64,000 nt of DNA from Hirundichthys speculiger (GCA_018398805.1 JAGFBZ010000328.1:353001-417000), one strand, 5' to 3'. Shown: positions 37,689-50,696, numbered from the stretch's first letter. Notes: a model not told the origin generated them from the sequence alone. A program made the numbers and translations.

Positions 37689-37715
37689 GGGGGGGGGGGG
37701 GGGGGGGGGGGGGGG
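37689..37715. repeat. poly-G run (27 G)
   Basis: This is an uninterrupted G homopolymer within the CpG-rich start of intron 1. It could form G-quadruplex structure and is prone to length errors. Confidence 0.95.
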
Positions 37716-38620
37716 TTCAGCGGCGTGCTCCCGGGGTCGCACACGTAACGGCATCATTGCCTCGCGCAAATTAGCCATTAACGCGCTCCCAGAAATTAGC
37801 GTCATGCGTGGAAGTGACCTTTCGGCATGAAAACGAATAGACCGGTGGACATCCGTTTTCCCACGAGAGGCTCTCACGAGCATCCGGCTCTTACAGCATC
37901 AGACATGAATATTTATCTGCAAAAAAAGCAAAAAAAAAGCATGATGCGTGAGGAAAAAGGGCAGGAAGGAGGAAGAGGAGAGCGAGTTAGAATATTTCAG
38001 TTGGTTTGAGTTAAATTTGTCATTTCTTTAGGGAGCGTGTCATCTCTTGTGGTTTGGCTCCAGTACTTGCGCAGACTTCATTACAGCCCCGGTAAAAGGC
38101 GCACCGCCTCCTACGGGCATCCAAACACCAACCGCGTGCAGTGTTTCTTCCTTCTTTTTTTTTTTCTCAATAACACATAGGTTGGATTTTATATTACCCT
38201 TTCACTCAACACACTTCCTTTTAAAAAAGAGCCTCCCCTCCCCCACCTCCAGCACTCCACAAACTCTCAGTAGCTTTTTGAAAAAATTAAAAAATAAGTA
38301 AAAAAATAAAAGGAAGCGTGCTCTGTATCACAAAACTGCTTTGAGGATTTCAAAGCAGGAGCAGAAGCTCGCTGAGGTCTGCCAGAGACTGCAGCCACTC
38401 CGGGTTGTGCTCGGGAAGGTCTAGGGCTCCACCAAGTGGAGCTCCGGACAGGTGCCGCGCGCCGGCGCACCGACGCCCATCACGCCGGATTTATGCTCCG
38501 TACGTGCAGGTCCGTCGACGGCGGCGAGTAATCACTGGAGCCACTCAAAGTGCCAATCAAAAAAAACTAACGCCGGCTCCTGGAGCACCCACGCAGCTCA
38601 TGCATATGGGTTTGCCCCCT

Positions 38621-38639
38621 CCCCCCCCCCCCCCCCCCC
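38621..38639. repeat. poly-C run (19 C)
   Basis: This is an uninterrupted C homopolymer in intron 1, one of several in this part of the window. Confidence 0.95.
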
Positions 38640-41600
38640 TCCGTGTAAATAATGCATCCATCAGTCATGAATAAAGTGATTAGAAATATAAAGGTTTGCT
38701 CAAAGGTGACAGGTACATCAACGACGAAAAGCCCTGTGACCTTGTCCACTTCCTGCCCCCCCCCCCCCCAAAAAAAATAAATAAATAAATAAAAACTGCC
38801 TCTGTCAGGTTCGTGAATGATTCCCATGCTTATTTATTAACTCGCTGAAATGATTAACGTCGAGACATGAGGCCTGGAATTTCAAACAGGGTCTGAATTT
38901 TACCAGTTTCACATGTTTTTTTTTGGGGGGGGGGGCAGTTCATGTTTGATTACGTTGTCTGTATTAATGCCGTTGTGTGTGTTGTGTTTTCGATCATAAT
39001 ATGCAATATAGAGACGTACGAAGATCTTTTTTATATTCTGTGCTTCCCTCACAGTGCCATTCCTCTGCATTTGATTGCTTTTATCAAAATGTGATACTGG
39101 ACGATCTTATGATGTGCCAAAAAAAAAAAAAAAAAAGAAAGTTTGCAGTAATTTATAATACCAAAAGTCAATTTATAGGTTAATGAACTCCAGAGTGTGG
39201 AGGATTATCAGTCGATCATCCCTGTGAGACCTCTGAAGGAGGTTTACCAACCCGACTTCTGCGGCGCACCACGCGTATAATTACTGTCTTCCTGAGAATC
39301 CGCAAAACTGCTTAGTTACAGAGCTCAGTTTGGGAGTTTTTTGGGGGGAAAAAAGGCTTGCACATTCAATTTTGAGATGATTGGCCCGCATGAATTTTCA
39401 TGCACAATGTGCGAGGCTGTGCTTTTTTTTTTTTTTTTTCGAGGAAGCGCGAGCCCGATGAACAGCTCGTCTATATCTGATCAAAGATATTCTTATTCAG
39501 CAAAACAAGAATGTATAATTTGCAGATTAGAGAAGTGGAGCACGGCGGAGCTGTTGCCAGCCAGAATGTCATCTTTGCCAAGATTAAGAACAACAACCCC
39601 CAGACAACCCTTAAAAGCGTGTTTAACAATTCCTTCCCTTCCCATCCATGTGTTCCAATGCCAAGCCATGCAAGATGAGAAGTTACTCCAGTCATACACA
39701 ACTTCCTTCTTTCTTTCTTTCTTCTTTAAATGCACCGCTCTCTTTACTGGGCTGAATGAGTCGAGGTAATTCAGATGGAGTCTATAGGAGCTGGCACGGG
39801 TTCGGGGGGGGGATGCTCATTCATCCTTTAATGGAGTGTTTGGAAGAATCCTGCAAAGAAACAGCGGCCCGACGCTCAAACGGGCGCGCCACATCAAAGA
39901 TTAATATCGAGAATGCTATTAAATCTCAAGGACGGGCTGGAATGATAATTAGAAAATGCAATCACGGGCATTAGACCAGATTAATTGCATGGCGGCGCGT
40001 CCTGATTACGCACGTGTCACTCTTAAGCCACGTATCATACGAGAAAGTATCATACAAGAAAAAATTCTTGATATTCATCCATGTCTATGCATGACGTTAC
40101 CTGAGCAGGACTGAAGGTGAAGACTTGGGACTTTCTAGGTTTCAGACGATGGTGAACGACCACGGGACGAAGAGAGCACGATGGATTTAATCCCAGAGAC
40201 AAAGACGTATAAAAGATAAGAGAACATCAAAAGCAAAAAGGGTTCCTGTCGCTCTACGTACGGCACGAAGCCTCTGAGGGTGTCGACGTTTTTGTCCTCC
40301 AGCTGCTGATGGATGGAACAAACTACACAAGCTGTTCTGTCGACTTACGGAGACCATAAATGATCATTAAAACCCCGTTCTCCACTTTTCGAGGAAAGAT
40401 GGCTTTCTCAGCTGGCAGGTTTTATCGATGACGGCGATGTTGATGATCCCGGTCCAGGACCTCTCTGATCGCTGCTCTGAACATCCACTGAGCTGATTTC
40501 AACAGGTTGAATTTAGTCAAACTGCCTGATTTACGAAGAGCACACACAATGACTTGGTTTTTTTTTTTTAATTGAGATTAACTCCATTTTTGTTTTCCCA
40601 TTCATTCAGTTCTACTCCGTACCCGACTTCAATCTCCTTCAATTTGCTCCTAGACAGACGCGACTGCTTTGTTCACGCGACTCGCTCCGCCGACACGACG
40701 GTGGCGCTGAAAGGTCCCCGAACAAAAAGCTGAGGAATTGGCTGTTCCTCGCCTTCAGAAGCGTTTCCCCCTGAGGTGCACGACGCCGAGCGATTGTCAG
40801 GACGATTCTCGTTCTCCAGCCTTCACCGGGAGCCGCGACTAAATGGGTTCCATTAGAGAGAAAGGGGAGATTTATTGAAATAACTTTCAAAAAAGACCAT
40901 AAAATATGCATGCACGCCCAAATTACCTACGAGGGTCGGTCCTGCTGGGGACGCGGGCCGACTGAGGTACTGGAGGAAAAGCTCCACAGATGATGTTCAC
41001 CACATCCTCAAATGGATTTTCTCCTTTTAGGGAACATTGTAACATCTTGCGGGGAATGGATGCAAGTAATGGATTATTAATTAGGTAATTAGGTAACCCT
41101 AACCCTACGATAGAAGTGGAAGAATGAAAAATAAAAGAAAACAGAAGTTGACAGGAGCAAGGCCATCTCCATGTTGCACAGCTGGGTGCTGGTACTGGAC
41201 GAGTCTGAAGGAGAACAAAAGAAAAAACTTTGACTTTGTGAAGGGAGCGTTAAGGTGGCGTCTCTCCCTCGTGTCAGAGGCACTTTGCTCTCAGACTCGG
41301 ATGTATGGAGCTGTTTAAACGTGCTCAGCGGCTTTGAAGCATTTCCTTATGCAACCTATTAGGGAAGTGCTGCTCACCCTCATTACACATGCATTTTTTT
41401 CTTTCAGCCTTTTTCCCTTTGTAGCTCATTGTCTTCTGCATATTGATTTGGCATATTTATTTTTTTTAATTTGATGGATGGCCTTCCCACATTTTGTCTC
41501 GTCTCGGGACCAGGCCTGGTCTTGCCCGGACTTGCCGGGGCGCTCCCCATTTTACGCGGGCTCGCGGGTAGCTGTGGTCTGGTGTCCTTCCTAGAGACTC

Positions 41601-42229
41601 TTCAGCACGTGAGCGGACTGGTGGGAATCAATCAACCTTCTGGTTAAAGGGCAGCCGCAGGCAACCGACTCCACCGCTCGGCTCGGCACCCTTCGTTAAC
41701 TTGCATACCAAACTAAGATCGCCAGCCTTTAAAACAGCTGCCTGTGGTAAAAACGTTGAACCTGAAACCGACGTGGTTCCTGGAAGACGTCACCGTCAGG
41801 AACAGAAGTAAAAGATCAGCGTAGCAACAAATGACTCCTGATGCACCAACGGGAGAAAAAGTGTCATCATAAACCTTAAACACATAAACATAACAGCATT
41901 TTAATGGAAGACGAGGACTGTGAGTTGAAACTTAATTGGAATCTGACATTCAGTCTGTCGGTAACGTACCCAGAGCATTGCAGTCGTTTGATGATACGTT
42001 CATACTGCAATAGCTTGAAACTCTTTATATGCCCCCCCCCCCCCATCGTTTATCACTTCCTTTAGAAGTTGGTCTAATGAGTTCTGCTGCATTTGCTTTA
42101 CAACCTTTTCTTATTATTGTGTAATTTTTATTTCATGAAAAATGTGCACCTAAAGTAGGCTTCTGAACGGGGTTCAAAGAGTTGTTGCTTCATTAATTTC
42201 CTGTTTCATAATGACTAAACGTAAATTTA

Positions 42230-42829
42230 ACTAGAAAAGCACTCGGAGAGGGCAGATCTCCGCCAATGTGCAACAGTTCCCCAATATAGCGATTTACACC
42301 AAAAATATTAGTCGAACATATAGCACTGATGATATGGGACCGCTAAAAAAAGTACCATATCTTCTTTAATTTTGTGATGCACACAACAATAAATAATAAT
42401 GCAATAAAAATTTAATGCAATATTTGTTTCCAAAGTCAATATATTGAAATTAAACAACCTCAATATTTTTATAGAAATTGCTATAAAATCCACCTTCTGG
42501 ATCAGATTTGGATAAACCTTTCAAATTTGATAGAGGTTCCCATTGTCAATCCCTGAGTCAAATTACATGAATTTTGGGCAATAATTAATGGAGATATTAA
42601 GAAACAAAATTTTCGGCCCCATTGACAGCAATGTTATCAAAAATTTGAAAGTGATCCAGAATCCAGGATTTCTTCCGGATTACACCCAAAATAAAATCAG
42701 TTCTTCCTTTTCACATTTCTGACAACTACTGAAAATTTCATCAAAATCCATCCATAACTTTTTTAGTTATTTTTAGACAGACAAACATACGCCTGCAAAA
42801 ACATAACCTCCTTGGCAGAAGTAACAATG
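42230..42829 (+). mobile_element. Family A element, copy A5, with ~180-bp insertion
   Basis: The left end reads CTAGAAAAGCACTCGGAGAG and the right end AACCTCCTTGGCAGAAG. Relative to other copies, about 180 AT-rich bases (roughly 42299-42475) interrupt the GATTTACA/TTGC(T/G)ATAAAAT junction. The insert begins CCAAAAATATTAG and ends near AATATTTTTATAG, which are weakly inverted, so it may be a small MITE. Confidence 0.7.
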
Positions 42830-43135
42830 AGTTTACCGTGAATGGACAAACTCTCACCATGAAATTTAAGTTATTTATTGTTTAAAAGCTTGGTGTTGCA
42901 TGAAGTAAGCACATGGAAGCCGTCCTTACTTAGTGGTTTATATTTCTTTTGAGCTGCTGCTCCAATGAAGCACCAACTTAAGAAAAAAAAGAGTCAGCGT
43001 TGAGTAAATTTGCCCGGAGCTTCCGTGGACTCAAGCATCCTGGTGATGTAATCTGCAACTCCACCGGTTCTTCTACCACGCGATAAGCCAAATGTCATGA
43101 TTCCTCTCTTAACTGCAGTCTCTTTTTCTTCGCAG

Positions 43136-43471
43136 AGATTCGGAGGACGTCGATAAAGGAATACGATGTCTGTTCTGATGACACCACCTTCCAGTGTTCA
43201 TCCTCTCAGACGCTTATCTCCGTAATTCCGAATTCGCTCCGGACGCTTCCCAGCTTGGATACCATGAAAGCTAATCAGGCTCTGCTCCTCCTGATGCTCT
43301 CCGTCCTTTGGCCCAGCGCCCCTGCCTTTCACGACTGGGAATATTGGGAATCTGTTTGGGATGGCAGACGGCGAGGGGAAGGTTCTCCAGCGTTCCAAGC
43401 GTGGATGGATGTGGAATCAATTCTTTCTGCTCGAGGAGTACGCGGGAAATGACCATCAATACGTCGGGAAG
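43136..43471 (+). CDS. type II cadherin (CDH6/9/10-like), first coding exon: signal peptide, propeptide, start of EC1
   Basis: Translation most plausibly starts at ATG 43264 (ACCATGA context). The first residues [20 protein letters not shown] form a signal peptide. The 3' part reads RSKR (43391-43402), a furin-type cleavage site, followed by mature GWMWNQFF, then LLEEYAGN, ending YVGK before donor G/GTAAGG. Trp2 (43406-43408) and Trp4 (43412-43414) are the strand-swap residues that define type II cadherins. The signal peptide and the RSKR-GWMW segment are in different frames: the ATG frame stops at 43450-43452, and the mature frame is closed upstream by TGA at 43292-43294. One extra base is therefore present, most economically in the GGGG at 43375-43378. 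The CDS length of 208 (3n+1) agrees. [13 protein letters not shown] is most like CDH6, CDH9 and CDH10. Exact orthology cannot be settled here. Confidence 0.88.
43391..43402 (+). other. furin-type propeptide cleavage site RSKR
   Basis: Arg-Ser-Lys-Arg immediately precedes mature Gly1-Trp2. Cleavage here is required in classical cadherins to free the N-terminal strand for Trp-mediated trans dimerisation. Confidence 0.85.
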
Positions 43472-46150
43472 GTAAGGTGTCCGAGCACATTATCTCCAGA
43501 CTAATTATAGGACGGCTCGGCCCGGTGAGCTAGCGTTTGATGTAATTGGCTGGAGATGGATGGGCTGCCAGAAATCTGGCTGTTACAGGCTCAGTTAACT
43601 GGAGCTATCAGATACACATGAGTGCAAACAAATGGTCTCTCTTTTTGCCTTCCAGAGCACTCGAAAAATCCACAAAGAAAATGTTCTAAGTTTCAGCAGT
43701 TGCCGTTAAAAAAATACACCCACGCACGCACACAGTCTGGTTGTCTTTAAAGGGTGTAGTCTGAGACTGAGGTGTTCAAGTTCACCGTAACTCTTGACAA
43801 GGGCTTCACTCTACAGCTTGTTTTTATGTCAGATGACAAGGTACCCCTTCCCAGTACAGAACAAACCAGTGGCGCTGGGGTGGGCTTCGTGGTCTCTATG
43901 AGGTGGTTTTCCACTAGCGGGGGTTCCGGGGTGAAACCAGGAGGCTGGGATTTTAGCTGGGCCGACCTCCTCCTGGGTCCTTTCACCTGTCGTGTCTGCC
44001 CTTTACCCGTGACAGAGCCGGTTCCACGTAAACCACCATTAACCAACCACATGGAGGCGGTTCGTGCACCGCTATCACCGTTTCTCAACTGCCAATAAGG
44101 AAAAGAAGAAGATGTAAGAAAAGATGAAGAAATAAAAGAAGAAAAATAGAGCTGTGGCTGTGGGTTGGTCTGGAAGGACGGAGGACGAATCTTAGCTTAG
44201 CCGGGCTAACCGAGTGTCAGCTAAATGGCTGTCGAGATGGGCAGTGGTCATTTTGTTCAAGACGCCGATTTGGTAGAGACGCTTAAAATAAGGACGTTGG
44301 GACAAAATGAACGTAAAAAGTGACACGAATCGCCTACCAAGGTTAGCAGAAGCTACGCTGGCCAAGCTGAAACAGCTAACTGGTGGGTGTGCTCCAGCTA
44401 GCTCCTCAGCACTCCTGGCTCCACCTCATTGCGACATGGCGCCGTGCAGTACGAGGAAAAAGAAGTTTCTCCACCTGTGTCTGTAGAAAAATCGATGGGT
44501 CACGTCACCCAGTGGGCAGCCAGCCAGACCGCTCTAGTCTTCTAACTCTCGGTCCTCCGGTCAAATGACCTTGAACCATTTCAGGAGGCCTTCCAGGTCG
44601 ACTGGCCAGACCACTAGCCAACGGGTCACTCATCGCATGCCGCCGCATCCACCCACCCGTTTCTTGGTCGCCCGTGGGCAGCCACGGGGCTGATGGAGCT
44701 CCGCTAGTCCTTGTCTATGGCCCAGAAGCATTTGTTTCAGATGCTGATTCTGTAGCGGCATCAGAAATAAGAACGGATGGACAATTTCGATCAGTCAGTT
44801 ACCATCAGAGGTAATTAACCTTTGGCAGCTGAGCAAAGGTGGGTGTGTTCTGGTCAGCTTCCAGACCATTTTTAGATTATCAGGCATTGGGGTGCAGTTT
44901 TTTTATTCTAAGCTTCATGCTCTCACTTCCATGTGACAACTACTGACTACCCTCTTGCTCATATGACATGTAGCAAGAGTGTGATAGGCCTTATTAAATT
45001 TGAACGCTTTTGTTTAATCACGTCGCAGTTCCGTCACAATTTTTCAGCCCTTATCCTCATGACTCAAGACTTATTTCGGAAAACGAGTATTTTATTCAGA
45101 GCCTCTAAATTATGTATATATGAGAACGACACATACATGCAAAAACACAAAGACACACGAGGACTGAGTGATAAATATCAGGTCAGAGCCAGAACAGAGC
45201 AGCGCTTTTGATATCCAATTTAAAAACAACTGCTCCCTTAAGACACACTTCTACGAGGGAGTTTCGGAACAATGGCGCTCGTCCCCACTCACCCAGATCA
45301 GAGAGGCGCCTGTCAGCTCGCTCGTGCCAGAAACCATGAAGACAGGTGTGATGGCAACGCTTCGGTTATCAACTCGCAGGGAAATGAGGTGACTGTCGAC
45401 AGCCAATTTCCTCAGAGGAAGCTTGCTTTCATCGCACACCTCATTCTCTGGAGTAAACAAGTGTCTTGTGGGAAGTTGGGGGGGGGGGGGTGTGACAACT
45501 GCTTTTGCGGGAACCATCATCCTGATGCAGATGGGGAGAAAGGAACAGCGTTACAACAAACGGAAAGCAGAGAGAATGAAGAAAACATATCAATCACAAA
45601 AGGCCAGTGGAGTTCGCCCGTGCGCTGATACGTGATGATGCAGTGCTAAGTATGCTAAGTATAAACCGGGGGGCCATCCGGTGCCACGTCACTGGTGAGA
45701 CGCAGCTTTATTCTCGGCTCTTTGATGCTTTCTGCCGCCCGACTTCAGCGGCATGACAGGAATTGGATTCATCAGCTCCGCATTCCTCTGGTGTCCTGAA
45801 TATCATTCACTGCTAAACTGTCAGAAAAAACACGAGGCTGTGATAAAATACTGGTGGTTGGGGGGGGGGGCAGCTATTTGGCTTTGCAAAAAAAGAAGCC
45901 GCAGCGATACGCATCAATAAATCCATCAGTTTAATTTTGGAGCTTTAGCAGCAGAGATGGAGTCCGGTGGTGGCGGAGACAAACAGAACAACTTGTTGAG
46001 TTGATGTGTGAATGAAGAGCATGTTAAGGTCTTTAATGAAATACGGATTTGATGTTTCATCTCAATGGTATTTTAGAGCTCCTCAGTTCTTATAAAACTC
46101 TTTAAGGAAACATTTTATGCACTTTTGCCAAAAGTTGACACAGTTAGCCG

Positions 46151-46477
46151 TAGGGGTGTGAAAAAAAAAATCGATTTGGCGATATATCGCGATTTTTGGC
46201 CGCCCAAAATAATATTGATTTTTCGATTTTTTCAAAAACACTAATAATTAACAATAAATAGGTTGTTTTGAAGCAAATAGTTCTGACTCAATTTGCCCTC
46301 TGAATGATCTGATGAACATATACAGCAACTTGATTTTTCATCTCTACTTTTAATTTTGATATTAACTGAGTGAAATATCGCAATATAGCGCGATATCACG
46401 ATATCATGATATCATATTGTGACCCAAGTATCATGATACATATCGTATTGCGAGGTCCTTGCCAATATTCACCCCTA
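46151..46477 (+). mobile_element. Family B hAT-like MITE, copy B4
   Basis: The ends are TAGGGGTGTGAAAAA and ATTCACCCCTA. The interior matches B1 and B3. The flanking octamers (GTTAGCCG and GTTTTCTG) match only partly, so this copy is probably old. Confidence 0.8.
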
Positions 46478-46662
46478 GTTTTCTGAGGTCTTAGTAGGGG
46501 GTCAAGGGAGCACTTTCAAGCACGCCCCTACAGGTCTTATTATACTAGTGTATGTTTTAGGGGGTTGAGCTAGCCACTAAGCTTCACTCCACCTCCCAAC
46601 TTCTGTAGGGTGTGTTTCTTTTGAAGTCGGTGTTTACAGCTTCAAAAGAAGGGCAAATGCAG

Positions 46663-47345
46663 AAGACGTGGGGGATACTGAGAATTCTGGTATCAATCCA
46701 ATACCAAGTAAATACAGGGCCAGTATCGTTGATACCGATACCAATACCGATACCGATACCAATACAGATACTTTTTCATATTAAGCTTGATCTATTCATT
46801 AACTTATGTGATTTTTGTCTTTGGATTATTTTGTTAAAGCCAAGAATAGAATTTCGTCAAACCTTATGTCTTCAACATTTTTGTGTAAATATTCCCTGGA
46901 GTTGAATTTCTGTTTGTTTTTTTCTAGTCCACCTTTTATATTATATCTTTCAATACTTTCAATACATTTTGTTTGCACTGTGTACTTTCCCGTTGCTTTA
47001 ACTCTATAAATTTCTCCATTGTGGGTTAAATAAATGATTATCTATTGTTATTTTATCTTGGATAACACCTGTCAATGGTATACATGACATGTACTGGGTT
47101 ATTTCAATGTCTTAAGTTTTTTTTTTTAGTTGGCTCCAGTAACATATGACTTCTGTAACGTGTAGTTTGAAAGTTAATATGAGTTGATGCTGAAGATGGC
47201 AACTCTTATTTACCTGTTGGAAAGAAAAAAAAAAGAAAAGAAAAAAAAGCTTGAGTATCGATCTTTTTACACGAGTATCGTTCATTATCAATACCAGCGT
47301 TGGTGTCGATATTATCGATTATTTGGATTGATCTGCCCACCTCTA
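46663..47345 (+). mobile_element. Family D hAT-like element, copy D4
   Basis: It is flanked by an exact 8-bp duplication AAATGCAG at 46655-46662 and 47346-47353. The right end is CTGCCCACCTCTA. The left end (AAGACGTGGGGGATACTG) is mutated from the TAGAGGTGGG consensus. It includes the block ATTTCGTCAAACCTTATGTC that is shared with D2 but deleted from D1. Confidence 0.87.
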
Positions 47346-47582
47346 AAATGCAGCAGGATGGGAGGTTTGGTGGAAATAAAGATGGGAAGGGTGGTCGGTG
47401 GCATCGCAGTACCGCACAAATCTGAGCAGCTCAGCCTCACGTGTTTTTAGGCCCAAGATGCACCTGACAAAAGAGACAGGTTGCATTGTGTCGGAGCATT
47501 TGAGTTGCTCATCACTTCAGACACTCAAATACAACCGCAGAAAGATAAACGTGGCTGGTTGTACGACAATTATCTCCCCTGA

Positions 47583-48215
47583 AATGGGTCAGATGCCCCT
47601 CCCATTTACAGCCTTTTCCACCGGTATATAATGTACCAAACTGATACCTGATACTTGGAACGATACCAATGTTAAGGCCTGACTTTATTTATCCTGTACA
47701 GACATATGAGCAAGCCTACAAATGATCCTTTTAATCCCTATTATGCTACAATACCATGAAATGGGTCAGATACCTCTCCCATTTACAGCCATTTCCACCG
47801 GTATATAACGTACCAAACCAGTCTTTAAAGGGTTTGGGAGGACTCATTGGGGCTACATTTCAAAGCCACTATTAAAACCAAACAAAATGGGTTTGTTAAA
47901 CACGATTTTACAGCAAAACAGTCCAGGGAAAGTTTCTTCTGCATCTCCTGTCCACCTGGAAATCAAAGTGAAATCCAATTTGTAGTTTTTTGAAATCTAA
48001 GAAGAAAACTGGGTCGGCTTCATTTTTACTTCATGATACATCCTTTGCACTTGGGAATATTATCAGTTTGCCTTCTTCCCAGATTTTTCCCATCCAACTG
48101 TTACCTTGAAAGGCAGATAGACTCTTTCAAATATGAGATTTCTAGTTTCGAGTCGACCAATCTGAGCTCGAAACAGAACTTTTAACCAGTGGACGGCACC
48201 TCCTACTCACTTACT
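47583..48215 (+). repeat. Family H composite repeat, copy 1
   Basis: It opens with 1.3 units of a 176-177-bp tandem unit (TACAGCC...TTCCACCGGTATATAA...GTACCAAAC, GATACTTGGAACGATA). This is followed by a unique region (GGTTTGGGAGGACTCATT, CATCTCCTGTCCACC, TTCCCAGATTTTTCCCATCC) that recurs at 51725-52300. The composite is likely a transposon with subterminal repeats. Ends were not resolved. Confidence 0.65.
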
Positions 48216-50696
48216 TATTAAACTGTGCACCAGGTTGCCCCGGTTATGCATGAAAAGTCCCTGCGAGGAATCATCAGCTTCTGTTTTTCAGTGTTTTTTT
48301 TTTTTTTTGAGTGCATAAATAAAAAGCCAACTAATCAATAAAGTGAGATAATTAATCGGTAGGTGTTTGGAGAATTAAGTTAATCTGTACTTTAAGCAAC
48401 TCTGCCAAGTGTTCCCTGGGCCCCGGGATTATACAATGATTACGTAATTCATATGTAATTATGTAATCGTAAACAAGGCTGACAAAGAAAACGAATAGAT
48501 GAAGAACACAAAGAAAAGACAGAAGGAAGAGAGAGAGCAAGTATTAGAGAAATAAAACAGGCAAGCATGCTCCACATAAAGCCATCAAAGACTTGATGGT
48601 CTTCCAAATAAAGATCACTTAATAGCCCTTTGCAGTGCACTGTGGGAAATCTTGTTTATTTCACATTCAATCAAAGCTCTCCAATCAGCCCACACACGCG
48701 CTCGCTTGCTGTCACTCGACGCTGATTTCTTGATTATGGCAATGAAATCTGATGTAAAGAACAGTCCCTACACATGTGGGGCCCTTTTTCTCTTAACTGG
48801 AAAAGGAAAGCAGTGTGGCGCGCTGCTCAAAATCACACCGAACAGCCACCTCACAGAGAGTGATTCAGTCTAACGCCGCTTCCCTGAGCTCAGCAGCATT
48901 TCCCCTGTATTAAAAACACATCTTGTGGCGCACCCATTCCCCACGCAAGTTCACATAATTTGAGTGCAAATCTCATTTTAACTGACTTTCACGGGGGCCA
49001 TTAGCGAGCGCGAGCGCGTTAGCTCGGCGTCTGCAGCTGCGGTGCCCTACTTCTTAATCAGGGCTGTGAAGTGTGAACACTTGCAACGGCGAGCAACACG
49101 ACGGGGAAACTTTGGAATCCGGCAGCACTGGATCGCTGCGTTTGAAGTAAACCAAATCCTGTTAGATTCTCTGTGCAGCCGCATTGTGCTGAGGCCGTGT
49201 AAACGAAATGCGCCGGCCCAAATTAAAATATTCAAGGTAGCTCACTTTGTTGTGTTAATATTTGGACAATGAGGAGCGCTGGGGATTTGCGAGGCCTCGC
49301 TCAATGCAATCTCTGCATAAATTTAGGGTATGGAACGGAAAGCATGAAGCACGTTAGAGATACTGTGGGCTGTAACTTTAGCTTGCGCATTGCACATTTT
49401 AGCGCTGGGCTCCGGTAGTAAAGAAACACAGCCTCGGTCTTCAAAAACACAGGGAGGAGAGGAGAAAGACTGATTATTCAGTATCCGTGCGGCACGCTGT
49501 TTTGCTATCTCCTTCTTGCAGCAGCAAGCAATGCTTACCAGGGACCTGACAAGAATTGCCAATGATTTTTGGTGCTTTTACTGACAATTCCTCAGTGTTT
49601 GTGCACGGCGATTTAACTCATCAAGGCTCTCTTCTGTGCTTCTGTTGTAAGGCCTTGAAAAGGCTGTGTTTGTGCTGCAAGGCCTTGAAAGGAGAGCCAC
49701 TAAATCTCTGCGCATATATTGTGGCACTGCTTGCATTTGATTTCGTGAAGGCTGTGTGGAAACACTTTGTGCCGTGCTTGGTCAAAAGTATTTCAGCAAT
49801 TTTTACCTTTTTTTTTTAGCTTTATTCGTGGTCCCGTATGTACCAGCTGATCTAGATTTATTTTACATTCTTTGACATGTGAAAAAATTGCTCCTGGCAC
49901 ATGCTAGTAAAAATCCTTCATCTTTGTTTCTACATCTTAAGTAAGCATATTACACTAAATTAATAGAGCTTGTGTAGTTTTTTTTTATTTTTATTTGTCA
50001 GATATCCCAGCAGAATTGCCCCTAAAGAACCTTGTTGCTGGCACAGTGCCTCGCTGATTAAGATGAATAGCGGCGCCATTATTTTTAGACGGCGCGTTAT
50101 TTCATAGCAACACTGTTTATTTGTGCAGAATTGTTCCTCATTTGCAGCGCCGCTCAGTGAAAAATCTATATGGCCACGGGAGAAATGTTTTCACCCATAT
50201 GATTACGACGGTAACAATATGTAGAGCCGGTAATTGGTGCATGAGGTAAAGGTCTGGAGGCTTCCAACACGACTGAGACATACTGCAAAGTTCTGCAAAG
50301 ACTGTAAAATTCCTGTTATCTTGCTGGGATCGTGGCTGCATAAGGTACAGCCTCCTTTGATGGCTATTTGTTTGTTGTTGTTGTTTTCCCCTTTTGACTG
50401 GCAAGTATAGAAAAAGATCAGATGCAAACTTGTGGGGAATGTGATGTACATAAATGTCTGCAGTCTGAAACGGTTCTGGCTGAATGATTAGAGTGAAAAA
50501 CTTCGGAACAGCAGTGATGACATTCACTCTTCTTTGGTCACTGAAAGGTTTCGTGTTGCACAGTGAGCTGAACTAACGATATAAATTACACAAATAATGG
50601 GTGTCCACGTAGAAAAAAAGATGCACATGTAGTACATGTAAAGCACATTTTAACCGTTAAAATACGTGTTTTTCCGTGTTAGAGATGGGGCCGAAT

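Larger units (their letters stand above)
36868..43135 (+). other. intron 1 (between noncoding exon and first coding exon)
   Basis: The intron begins GTAAGG and ends in a pyrimidine-rich TTTTTCTTCGCAG acceptor. It holds the downstream half of a CpG-rich region (to about 38560), several long G or C homopolymers, element A5 and a repeat-free stretch at 39850-40020 with homeodomain-type motifs. No other exon was recognised. Confidence 0.5.

Noticed and set aside
37372..37883. ORFs of 152 and 133 codons on both strands around the poly-G
   Set aside because: They are driven by GC-rich sequence and the 27-G run (polyglycine/polyproline). There is no domain and no splice evidence.
41088..41108. Telomere-like CCCTAACCCTA
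   Set aside because: There are only about two units, next to a (TAGGTAAT)-like stretch. This is too short to be an interstitial telomeric array.
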